A stretch of 64,000 nucleotides of DNA from Rhyzopertha dominica (taxonomy: Eukaryota; Arthropoda; Insecta; Coleoptera; Bostrichidae), in NCBI GenBank assembly GCA_025024175.1, contig QCXZ01000003.1, positions 53,338,023 to 53,402,022 of the forward strand, given 5' to 3'. The notes beneath the pieces were generated by a model. That model did no database searches and was not told the origin of the DNA. It saw only the letters and a program-made list of their open reading frames with translations. A program made the position numbers and the translations under genes. The stretch's first letter is position 1. The number at the start of each line of letters is the position of its first letter. Of the stretch, positions 37,359 through 49,900 are shown piece by piece.

Positions 37359-37854
37359 TGTCAAACAGAGAATATTTTCCAAATTTATTTCTATTTAATT
37401 CAACAATAATTCTTAGTTCACTTAATGGTTAACATCAGTATCAGCATTTTTATGTTCAATGCACTTCCCGTGAACGGCGGATTATGCGCTAGTTCAGCAG
37501 TTTACGCGTCGTACGATCTATGTGACGTATACGCTTATTCTAGTATAAATAGTGCAAATAATCAATCATAAAACAGTCTAATACTTAGACTCGAAGACCC
37601 CCAGGCAGGAGCTGACCCTCGAGCAACAATGTAAGTTCCAAGAATGTTTGTTTGATTACTTTTGTCTTTATTAACGTTTTATTACTTACTTTATGTGTCT
37701 GTGTTTGTTTACAGATTTATTTTATTTGTTGTTAATAAATTATTATGTTAAAGCGACCTAAGTCGTATCACTCCTGCCCTTGTCCCAAGTTCTGTTACAG
37801 GTTCCAATCTTCGGCAAGGCAAACAGCGCGCACCCTAAACCCCAGGGTGCGACA
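37359..37854 (+). repeat. 3' LTR
   Basis: A 496 bp repeat, almost identical to 32777-33271. It ends 142 bp from the poly(A) hexamer of the laminin alpha gene on the other strand. Confidence 0.9.
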
Positions 37855-37995
37855 ATATGACAGTATTTACACTATGTAGCTTATACACAAATATATTTAC
37901 TTTGACGTACTAACACCACTTAAAATTACTGGAGATTTTAATATATTATAATACATTAACAAAATAAAATAAAATAGTATTTTTTTGTAACAACA

Positions 37996-38001
37996 TTTAT
38001 T
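37996..38001 (-). promoter_or_regulatory. Candidate poly(A) signal of laminin alpha
   Basis: AATAAA on the minus strand, 117 bp beyond the laminin stop codon. It lies between that stop and the LTR insertion. Confidence 0.5.
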
Positions 38002-38117
38002 CTGGTTAGGGTTAGAAATGAATGTCATTCAAATTGCAAAATATATTCACTCGATACAACTTAAATTTAAACTTCTTTTTGGTATACAATAAAACTGCAA
38101 ATGCATGTTAAAGAAAC

Positions 38118-40909
38118 TTAATTAGTTGGACAGTAACCAACAGCAACTTGCCCTACAGCCATTTCTGGCAAGATCTGTACAGGCTCTTTATTTATAAATA
38201 CGTTCCTGATGCATCCAATATATGGAGTCCTGCTGAGCAAACCTCTGGCTTTGTGTATGAGTCGATGCCCACCCAAAAACAGAGAGCCTCCAGTGTCAGT
38301 TGAAGCGGAACGGTGATCGCCTACACCGGGGTTGGTAAATGTGTTGTCTACAGACAGTGTCACCACACTTTTTGATTTAACAGCTGCAATAACAAAACCA
38401 AAGTTATTTCCTGGCTAGTAAAACATAATTTTTTGCAAGTTGATAATTAAGTTTAATAATATTACTTCATCTGAAAAACAGTGTTTTCTGCTTTAGATAT
38501 AGCATCTTTTATACTTATATAATTAATGTTATACAGGGGAACTAAAATGGAGATTATTAGCATAAAAATAAATCAATTTTACTGAAATTACCTTAGTATC
38601 AAAGTTTAAAAGAGTAGGTTATATTTTTTTAATACTCGTATATTTACTTCAGACAATTTCAGAAAATTTGCTATCAAGGTTTTTTTGAACTGAAGAATGC
38701 AGCGATTTACAAATTGCTGCAGCTTATAGCATAAAAAACAAATTTTATGAAATCCTAATTTACATTTTTAACACTGTCACTATATTTCAGTTGATATCAA
38801 CCTTGGTACCAAAATAAGTCTAGTTGAACGGAATCACCCTGTATAGAAGGAAAAAATTGCAAATGAGCAAAACTATGACCTATATAATAAACAGGGCCTA
38901 AATGAATGCACCTTTGTTTTTTTAAACAATTCACAATTCCATAAAATTATGCCTTCAAGAAAAATTTGTAACCCTTTATTTTTAAATTTGCAAAAAACTA
39001 AAAATATAAAAAGTTGTACATAATTTTATTCTTAACGATATAGTCCAATAAGTTGTGTAATAAAAATTCCATCATAAAGTAAATATGGTATTTTTCAGTT
39101 CGGCAGCTTTGTAAACTACTTTTTTGAAAAAAGACTTTTTGCTTTGACAATTTAATTAAAGTAAAATACGGACAATGTGCAATTTTTCAGTATAATTTTA
39201 ATTTTAAATACTTTTTTATGACTTTTGAAATGATGAATGATGAATAACTTCAAATACATGAATGGGGTGTATCAAAAATATGGAAATAATTCAATACAAA
39301 AAATTACTGTGAGGCTGAATAAGCAGGCTCCAACATGTGAGTTGTGATCAATTTTTTATCAAATAGCAGCCACTGAAATCAGCAAATAGATACATCTTAT
39401 TTTGCTGAATACAGTGATACGCAAAACATTAAAAAATTGTAATTTGGACCTTANACCTCAGTATAATTATTGAAATTAATGACATACATTGTGCCATGCC
39501 AAAGCTGATTTCCTACAACTAATATTTTGGGAATCACAAGTTTGGAGATGATTAACTAGCGAGCAATAACGAAGTGAGGAGTTATATATACACTGTTTTT
39601 GAATTCAGTCACACTTACAATCGCTTGAAGCATTTTGAAAAAATCTTATACCAGTACGGCTACACAGCACTATTTTCAATCTGATAATATACTTTGATTT
39701 TTTTGATTAAAAAAATATGATGTCATATCTCAAAAAAACTAAATGTGTAAATTAACTGAAAAAGTGATAAAAATCGTCAAAAAATAACAATAAAAGTGTC
39801 CCAACATTTTTGTTCAAAACTCATTAGTGTTTTTTTATACATTATTTCCTTCACCTGTCAAAAATTTTGACAAATCATATTCGTAGTTACGACTGAAAAT
39901 AACCAATCAGACGACTATTACAAATCGAATATCAGAAACGACTATTTTAATAGGTACCTCAAATCAAGTACACTCTTATGTCCTTTTTATTACATCAAAT
40001 AAATAAAAATGTCAGAGACAAAAAAGATGCAGTCAATTCAGCAACGTCTCTGACGAAAAAATCGACAATCTATTCTAAAATTTGTTTCAGGAAATAATCC
40101 TAACATTTGTTAGTTGTATTTACAACTCGATCTGATAAATTAGCGACTATTTGCATTGTCGCAGTTTTCCTCGAGTGCAGTGTTCCAAAATTTGACTTGG
40201 CCAAATTGGCATTAATAATTTTGTCAACTTGTCAAATTTTAATGACAGTTTGATCTCGTCAAACTGACGATTGCACACTCTTGAAAAATTGATGACAATG
40301 TAAATAGTCGACTGTTTATCAAAATCTTGTGATATTACCATTGAATACTTGTTTCCATACTTTTTATAACCACTACACCTTATATCAGGTGCTGTAGAAA
40401 TACAGAGTAGGTATACTGTGTTATATAAAAACCTACAATAAAACTAGGAATCTATATGTATAATATGGAAAAACAATAAAAGGTAATCAAAACTAGCTTC
40501 GCCAAACACTTTTGACTTTTTTCTTACCTTGAATACTATGCCAGTTACCATCGCAGAAATAGTATGGATTGCTGGGCTGGAAAGTTGTCGTTATTGGTCC
40601 TCTACCGTTTTCTACTGTCAGCTTCATAATTCCATTAAACATTTCAAGAACTAGATAATCATGTCTACCATGAACAGCAACTAATATTCCTGACTGGTTT
40701 CTCGGCTTGATATCCAGCCTAACATCAAGTTCTAGGCCTACTTTAAATCTGTCCTTCAGTTTTATGTAACCTCCGCCCTTTCCAAAGAACGTGCCTAGTT
40801 CTACTTTTTCAGAACACGATATAACTCCGTTATACTCTACTGGATTATCCATCGATCGGTTATTCATTCTGAAGTTACGCAGGCAGCCAATAAATGAATC
40901 TGTGATGTT
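38118..40909 (-). other. LanA: LG4 end and LG5 of laminin alpha
   Basis: Exon 40909-40528 completes LG4 (SFIGCLRNFRMN, VISC). It then starts LG5 (GTFFGKGGGYIKL, SGILVAVHGRHDYLVLEM, FCDGNWHSIQ). The last exon gives SVVTLSVDNTF, SLFLGGH, TPYIGCIRNVFINKEPV and the terminal GYCPTN. The paired cysteines of LG folds are present. The intron between them (38384-40527) contains no exon. Confidence 0.88.
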
Positions 40910-43900
40910 CTGAAAAGTATCACTAGTTTAGGATTCATTTTTTTTTTATCCTTAAATACTGTTTAAAAATTTTGTATGGTAATTCCGAAGGTTAAAATAA
41001 AAAATAAGTTACTATGGTATGGACATTTGAGTTGCTATGCCTCCTACATATTTCATTAACTTGTTGAGTTAAATTTACTGGTGCTATCAAAAATTGTGTA
41101 GCTTAATTAATAATTGTTAACAGTTAGTTAACTGACATATGCAGATCATATCTACAAAATAACAACTTTGTATCCGAAAACGTTGTCCTTTGGCAAATTC
41201 TTGAACTGTAGAATAAAGAGCTGCAATAAAATACCTCCAGAAAAGGCCGTGACGCCAACTTGAATTCCTGAAGACATTTTAGTGACTATTGTGAAGTCTG
41301 CAGTCAAATACTGGTGTCTAGATGCGAAAGGTACAAGAATATCCTTTGAAAACCACCATGCTGATGACCCTCCAAAACGGCAATAACAGACAAAAACATT
41401 AAAAAGGAACACTATATCATACAGCAAGACCGATGAGTACACATGAGGGACATTGTGGAAGATTCTGACTTATCATATCTTATGGTGATAAAAAGATGGG
41501 TGCCCAAATGTTAACCAATGATTAAAAAAGAAATCGAGTGTTGACTTGTGAGCGTCTTTTGGCAAGGTCCTAGCAAACAAAGAGAACTTTCTTAATGGGT
41601 ATGTGACCCATAACCGGTCATGGGTGCACCACTATGTTCTCGAGACCAAAGCGTAGAGTAAAGAGTGGAAACACGATGGTTCTCCTCCTCCACGTCAATT
41701 TAAAATTATGCCGTCTGCTGGAAAGGTTTTGCTGTCTGTTCTAGGATGCTTTAAGAGTCATCTTGACTGACTATTTGCAAAAGTAACAGAGCATTACAGG
41801 GGCCTATCATGCGCAATTGATTTCTAAATCGCACGACGATCTTAAAGAGAAACTCCGAAATCTCGCCCATGTTGATTATAGTCTGTACCCCAAATTTAAA
41901 GAAAACTTATGTGGGGAAATTTTGTCCAGTAATGATGAACAGATGCAAGCTGTAGAGAGGGGTGGTTTGCAGAGGTTGGACAAAAATTTTTCTAGGAGGC
42001 TTTTGAGGTGTTCGAGCACTGATGCACCAAATGTATGAGTGTAAGGTGGTCAGGGGTGGAGCACAGGGATCTAATCTCGAAATTATGCTTCAAAGAATAT
42101 TTTTCCAGAAGATTCAAATTCTCTTATGAACGGTCTTTTAAAAAGGTTTCTTATGTTGCTTTTGTATGATATACTTTATTTGAGAAATTCCTACTAGCAA
42201 ATATCTACATGAACTTTTTTCCTAATTTCGATTTTTTCTGACAAAGAGTATCTCATGCAAAAATAACACGAGATATATTTCAAGAAATTGTATAAAGAAA
42301 TCCAAAACTGCTATAAAAATTGTCAAAAAACTTCTGCCAAAGCGTTCTACTTAAACAGACTAAACAAAGTGTTTTCTCACCAATTAAGGTACATACTTAT
42401 CATTAGCACCATGAGATTTCGTGCCTTCAAATGAACTCATCCAGCTACTGAAATAATTGTAAAAAAGACCTTTTTGTAGTAATTATCAACACTAGCTCCC
42501 TTAGAAAATAATGGAAGTTAAAATATATTATTCATAATATAAATAACCTTAAAGCGTAAGTACTTAACATTATGAATAACTATCACAGACAATTTTTGTG
42601 CAGATTGTCGTCAATTCCTTTTTATTAATATTAAATTATTACTTGACATGTGATGGGACGCTTTTTGCAAAAGGGAATACAACCTTCGAGTTCTAGTAGG
42701 AATGTATGTCTATTTTTCCCATTTTGACCTAAAGAATCACCTCCCAATATCTTCAAACATTAAGACCATCCTGTTAATAAAAATGTATATACTATATCTT
42801 ACCTGTGAGTTCTGAATATAATCTCCCTCCCTAAGACCACCTATATAAAATGGAATATTAATGTCAATTTTTTTATCACCAATAGCAGGTAAATCAGAAT
42901 CTAAAGAGTAATCATCGATAACCAGTTTGGCATTGGGACCTTGTCGACTTATTTCAACCAAATGCCAAGAATCATCATTATATTCTCGATCAGATACAAT
43001 TTCTACAGGTTTCTTTTGCTTGTCTCTAATCACAAAGCTGACCTAAAATCATACGGATGTTATTATTGAATTATCCACACGGATGAGAAATTACATGTCC
43101 ATTTCGTAAGAAAAGTGCAATATATGTGTCATGGGTCCCATCAGATGCATAAAGTATAACACCCTCCTTCTCTACTGTTTTAAACTCAATTGAGAAATCA
43201 AAGTTCTTCCTGTATCTGCCTCTGGTCGTATTGTATTCCAGTCTGCTGTATTTGGCACCTGTGAAAATGTGAAACAATAAGAAAATGACAAACCCAGTTC
43301 GAAATGTGCTATAACCACGTCAAGTAAATTGTGAGCAATTGCGAAGAACATGTACATTGATATCAAACACTGGTATTACTGATTTGCTTGTGTTACAAAT
43401 ACTTCGAGAAATGATCTGTAAACGCAATTGACTTAAAATGCACACCCTGTTATGAATTTTATACCAAGGTTATTTAGCATTTAATAAATTTTGCAGCAGT
43501 ACCGTCAATTTAAACAGTTTTGCAACAATGTATAATGGATATAAAGTTTTTATGTAGAAAAAGAAAAAGATTATAATTAAGTATAATAGTTATTTATATA
43601 TTAAGAGCATAATAAGAATTTATGGTCCTAGGTACTATTTTTATAAAAAAAACCCTGTAGGATGCAGACACAATGCATACAAAACTTTATGCATGATTAA
43701 TATTATATTCAATACTTAAAATCAATTATAATACAACCTCTTATCGTTATTAAAAGAAGTACCTTACATTTTGTATTTATGATGGGTATTGGCATGTTAT
43801 CATGGAAATGCGTATAGCAAACAGAATGATAATTCATTTGACGTTTTGGCAGTCTGTATTCAAAGTGATAAACTATCTTCACAGAATTATGATAAACGAA

Positions 43901-46900
43901 AATGAAGAAGCTACCGAAAACGTGACCTGCTGCCGCAACATAAACATGATTAAACTGTATTGTAACCATCAAAATTTAGATAAAACCGAATAAGCTGATA
44001 GCTTTGTGTTTATTATTTTTAATTTTTGACATTTCATTATAGCCTGCTGGCTCATAATAATATAAAAAGACGTTTAGGTCAAAGAAATTTGGTTATAATG
44101 TCATCGTACATAAAGGTTTAAAATTAACAAAATTAACATTGCTCTATAAAATGCAAAAAGAAGAATAAGTTTGGCATAAGGGAAAAGGATTTTTTTTTCA
44201 TTGTTTTTTTGGCCTCTTACAATTTGTAGACAAAATGTTCAGAGATAAACGCTGTTTTGTGAAACTTTCCACTTTATCTATTAGTAATAATGATTTTCCT
44301 CTCGTAAATGGTTAATATTATTGATATGATATTTTCCACTGTAGCATGTAAAGCCAAATTATTGCCATATTGGAGCTCAAATTATGTATTTTTTAAACTT
44401 TTTTGTCGTGTTTAATGCTCAAACCAATAGTTAATAAGATTTCTAAGTAGGCTTGGAAACAGACATTTATTACTATAATAATAATAGGTAAGGTGGAAAG
44501 TTTCACAAAACGGCGTTTATCTCTGAATCTAAGCATTTTGTCTAAAAATTACAAGAGATCAAAAAAACTGACAATAAAGTTTTGTACTAGACTAGACTAC
44601 TTCACTGGTATACAAACTATCGAAGAGGTGACGTCAGAAGTGCAGCAACTGTGAATTATCAAATCTTTTATAGTTTGATAATTATTTTATTTCTGAGATA
44701 ATCGAAAATGACAAGACATTTCAGTTAATTTCCACAATGTAGTTCATGTTTTTAACATTTCTGTAAATTGTAAAATACCGAATTATCATATTTCAGTAGA
44801 AAAGTAGGTACTAGAGAAAGCAGTCCTTAAATTTTTTTAACCTTCAGTGCACTTACATGCAGCATTGGTTTTACAATTTTGTTGTCAAAATTGCTTACCA
44901 AATCGATATGATCCTGCTGGGCTTTCTTGAACGGCAGGTTCTTCTGGCAAAGCACAGGATTCTAGTTTTGGAGGAGCTGGTGTCGTTGTTGGTGGCTGGC
45001 CTATTCGAAGAGGTGGCTGTTCTGGTATGCTTGTGGCAACTTCTTCTGGCTGAACAGGACGAGCACCTGCATCATAACCTCCATCTCCTCGTCTTGTGGT
45101 AACTTAAAAGAGATAACATGCAACCAGCCTGCTTTAAGATGTTTAGGATATACTTACCTTCTTGGAATGGTGATTCTGGGAGATTATATGGATCAATTGT
45201 GGTGTAACTTTCAATAGGAGGCAATGGAGGTAAACTAACAGCTAAAATTTAATTTGAGTTATTTATAAAATTAGATATGATATTGCATCATGTACCTGGG
45301 AAAATATCAACATCTGTTAAGTTGGTCTTGTCCAGAATGCACCTGCCCAAAATTTCCCCGAACTTTTCTGTTGAGCCAGCAAAATTGACGACAGTACCAT
45401 TCAAGGTCGCATCAGCAATGCATCCCACAAATGGTGCTGATGATGCCACTGTTCCAGCTTTAGGGGTTATGCTTCGAGGCAAACCACCGATATATAAATC
45501 GCCATGTATAATATGTAAAGATGGAGGTGCAGAATCAGTTCTACAATCAAACAGTAAGGTTAAACAACGGGAGTGTACCAACTTTATACAAAGTGATACC
45601 CAATAAAGAGCAGAAAAAGCCTCGAAAATTTCAGTTGTTCATATAAAATTTGTCAGTTTAATTTTAAGTTTTCTCTTTAGTGAGATGAAGGTCATGAGCG
45701 ATTTAATTATAGAAAACGAAAAGTTGAGGCAGAAAGTTGAGCAACTATAGTAGTTGAAAACACAATCAAACAACGCAAATCAAGGTTGGAATGTATACAG
45801 TATGATGAAAAGACTATCAATGAAATGACTGAGAGGATGGATTAAAGGAGAGAAAAATCTCATTATTAGGAAAACTTCCAGAAGCAGGCAATACCTACTA
45901 ATGTAGTCAAAAACATGCTCCTTTTTTGGTAGATAATGATGTCCCCGTAATGGTATCTATTACTACTACACGGACTGGCACACCTAATTCTACAAATGTT
46001 GCAAGATGTGTTCGTTACCAAATCATCTGCTGTGTGTGCTGTATTATGTGCGAAGTTGAAGAATTATGTCTGATGATTCGACGCCAATTTCTGTTTGAGT
46101 ATAATCAAAACTGTTTTTGGTTTAACTGCGGGATATACAAATAAATCATTTCTTCTGGTGAAATTATCAAAAAATGAGTGTTATTTTAATGTTTAAGAAG
46201 TTCCTGTATTCAATGTTCATTTCCTTTCCTGCAGATATTGTATTTAGGTAATACTTGTTTAATTATATATATTTAGTTTTTAACTGCATACAAGTTCCAC
46301 TTTTGTAATTATTTTCTTGTTAAGTTAAGTTATATTAATGGTGCGGTAAATTTATTTCGAAAAATTAAGATAAGGTTGTGCTTTTATTTATGTGCTATAT
46401 ATCAAAATAGAGTAAAGCAGTAATGAATGATTTTATGCCCTAAATAAACAATTTCAAGTTTTTATAAGAATTTTAATTAATTTTATTGCAAGCAAAAATC
46501 CCGTGAAATAAAAGGTGTTTTGTTATAAGTCTAGAAAAAAAATTACGTTTTTTTGTCCTAAAGTTTATTTTATGATTTTCCTGCTTGTTATGTGCAAAAA
46601 TGAAGAAGAAGTACCTTTATTTCCAATAAAGTTAGCTTTTGCACATTAAATTAGGGTTAATGAAAGTTTGTGAAACAACTGGACGAAAAGTCAGAAGTTT
46701 TTGTATTAAAAAAAATTTCTAAATTGTCAGAAGCAAAGGTTAAAACTGGAGTTTTTGTTGGTCCACAAATTAAAAAAAAGTTTGCTGATGACGAATTTTC
46801 AAACTTGCATAATAAAGCCCAAAAAGCAAGTTGGGACAGTTTTAAAGAAGTAGTCTCTGGATTTTTAGGAAATAACAAAGCTGAAAATTACTACAAACTG

Positions 46901-49900
46901 GTTCAAAATATGTTAAAAAGCTTCAAGTCCATGGGTTGCAGGGTGTCTTTCAAAATGAGCATGCAGCATTGCTTATTTAAAAAAAAATAAAAAATAATAT
47001 AGGAGCCAATTCAGAAGAGCAAGGGGAATGTTTTTTATCAAGATATTATGAATTTTAAACGTTATTAAGGCCAATAGGATAAAAATATGATGGGAGATTA
47101 TATTTGAAGTTTATTGAGAGAAAGTATTTATGAAGAGAAAAGAAAAAGTAGCACTGCACACTTTTAAATTATTTTCCATTTTGATAGTAAAAATTAATGA
47201 AAATAATAGAAAAATATATTTGTATTGTTTTATCACAAAAAAATTAAAGTTACAGGTTTTTAGAAATACCGCTTAAACATTCTCCTGAACACAAAAGCAA
47301 ACTTTTTCATGCCATATAATTTTTTCTTCGTTCAACTACGATCTAATCTATCAAAACTTTATACTCTCACATCAATGTCAAATTTCATGTAGACCGATAT
47401 TATTATTATTATTATTAATCCAGCAAAAAAAGCATATGAGGTGAAAAAGGAATTTAGAAAGGCTCTGGCAGGTGGAGAAAGAAATACACAATCAAAAAAA
47501 CTTTGAAATGTAAAGGAGACTCAATACTAATATAGCTTGATATTTACTAATTGTTGTGCAACCGGGGCTGAGATAATTGTTTTGCCTGAAACATGGTTAC
47601 GGTCAAAACTTAATTCAAATTAACTTTATTGTTAATGCTTCAATATCTTCAGATGAGACAGAACTTCTAAAAGGAGTAGTGGAGTGTTGCAAAATAGAGA
47701 ATAGGTTTATTTCTTATAATCTCAATTGTCTTCTGTTCCTACTAGCATTATTAATATTCTGGCTGTCAAAATCGATGATCTACTGTTTCTCTATACTTTC
47801 CTCCATATATTTATCTGGATAATTGAACTTCTTGAAACCTCTGTAGCATTCTGTAAACCAGTACTGATATTAGGTGATTTTTTAATATACCAAAATTTAG
47901 TAAATGTAGGGTGGGTAATACAACTAACATGTTTACAACATTTTCCCAGTTTTGTCTCTCCATTATTTGAAGCAAGAAAGTGGTGTTTAATTTAAAAAAC
48001 AGAACTTTGGACTTAATAGTGGGTAATGAACAAAAAAATATATGCTAAAGTGAACAAAGTCATTTTCCTCTAGTTTCTGAAGACACACATCATCCCAGTC
48101 TGTTCATCAAACTAATTGTAAATTTTAAACTAATTAGCCTGCGATTAATGGCCTTGCAAAGACTAGATTGTAAATTGTTGACAGGATTCCAATAACTGTC
48201 ATTGAATCTGCAAATACTTACATCTGTGATGTTCTGATACAGCTGTTGGACAAATATGTAAAGACAAGGCACGGCACAAACTTAATGTATGTACTATCTG
48301 GACACAGTGAAGAGGTTGCGATGTTGGATTACACAGATAGTCAGGCATTAACATAAATGTTTTATTAGCCTGGCTGCAAAATCTTTACAGAGTTATCCAA
48401 AAAATTTTGGAAGTTCGGCAATGACATTAAAAGAACAACTGGTTTTCCAGGTACACATGTTTGGTGGAACAAAAATATTTAAGTTAGGTACATTCATGCA
48501 AAGGATGTTCGCTTGACACTGGAATTGTTGTTGAGAATTGTGGTATATGCCACCTGCTAATCACTGTTTTTTCTTAAATAATCTCTGATATATGACAATT
48601 TTATAATCTCTAAGATTAAGTTTAATACTTTGACTCGCTCTCCTTTATAAACAATTTAAATTTCCTGACCCTATTTTGCATTAAAATGGCAGTCTATTGC
48701 GCTTGATTGAAGATTGAGGTACTGCAATAATATAATAGTAACTGTACTTTGTCAAGGTGCACTTTTTGGATTGAAATTATGATTTGACGATACATTTCCT
48801 TAGCGGTCAACAGTTAACTGACTGTTATCAGTTTTGAAGTTGTGAAATGCAATTTAGTGAGGCTTGCATTGTCTTGATAGCATTCCGACTGCCATCTTAT
48901 GGATAGGGAAAACGTTGGCATAAAAAAAACTGTTAAAGGTAGTAAAAAATGCAAGAATAGAAGGGCTGCAAGTCTAATAGTAGGAAGTAAAAGAGATACA
49001 AAATCTTTATTACTATACTCACACTTCATGTCCGTAGTCGTCATAGTCCAACCTCAAGAAAGTATCATTATGAACGACAGTAACCACGTGCCACTCACTG
49101 TCATTAAACAGATTCTTGGACCGCAATTCAATTTTCTGGCTAATTAATACCAAATTGCCATCACTCAGAGACAATGATATGCTTGAATCTTGTGTCTTAT
49201 CTGCTGCATAGAAGATAAGTCCATCCTGTTTCTTTGTTTTGAATTTCAAGCTCATTTTGAAGTTATTCACAACTGGAAGTTTGTCTCGTTTTATATACCC
49301 ATTTTGTGTGAACGATACTAGACGAGCAAACTGAAATCAGCATTAAGTTAGGATAAGTGATAACTTACAAGAATTTTAGTACTTAGGTATCTCTAATGCA
49401 TATTCTTAATAACTCTTCTACCACTAAGACTTAGCATAAAGTTTATTGCCAGTCTTGTCACACAAAATAAAAGGTTATAACATCTACCTTTATACTAGGT
49501 GACTGCGAAAATGATGCCTCTTTTTAAACCCATATATAATACTGCATATCATTTAAAGAAAAATGGCAGATTTTTTTTTCTTTATTTTCATGGTGGTCTG
49601 TAAGTTACAAGAGACTGAAAGTGTATGTACGTCTATGGAGTAATGAAAAACGTCCAGACGCCTGGCAATTTATTTATTACATTGTGGCACTATTTATAGG
49701 TGCAATCAGGTTGAGATAGGTCAGTACACTAAACTATTGTTCAGTTATATCCGATAAACGGTCAAATGCAGTCAGTGATGCCAAATGGGGTCAAATTATA
49801 TATTGCAGTAGATTTAAAAATATATCTACTAAAATTTACTTAAACCTCCAACATTAAAAAAAAACATCCATTGTATTGTAAAGTGGATTCACAAAATAAT

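Larger units (their letters stand above)
32777..37854 (+). mobile_element. Gag-only LTR retrotransposon (gypsy-like), recent insertion
   Basis: A 5.08 kb element bounded by direct LTRs (32777-33271 and 37359-37854) that start TGTCAAACAG and end GTGCGACA. A 4 bp duplication ATAT lies at 32773-32776 and 37855-37858. The LTRs differ at only two places that I could see (one G/A change and one C in a C run), so the insertion is young. The 4.09 kb inside has a 483-residue gag-like frame and short downstream frames. No protease, reverse transcriptase, RNase H or integrase motif was found. A purine tract (37345-37354) precedes the 3' LTR, and an 8 bp hairpin lies just before it. It is therefore probably mobilised in trans by an autonomous relative. 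Confidence 0.85.
45296..49330 (-). other. LanA: LG3 of laminin alpha
   Basis: Two exons, 49330-49023 and 45540-45296. The first gives FARLVSFTQNGYIKRDKL, MSLKFKTKKQDGLIFYAAD, SEWHVVTVVHND and FLRLDYDDYGHE. The second gives LHIIHGDLYIGGLP, APFVGCIADATLNG and LGRCILD. The 3.5 kb intron between them holds the LINE endonuclease relic and a transposon-derived frame. Confidence 0.87.
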
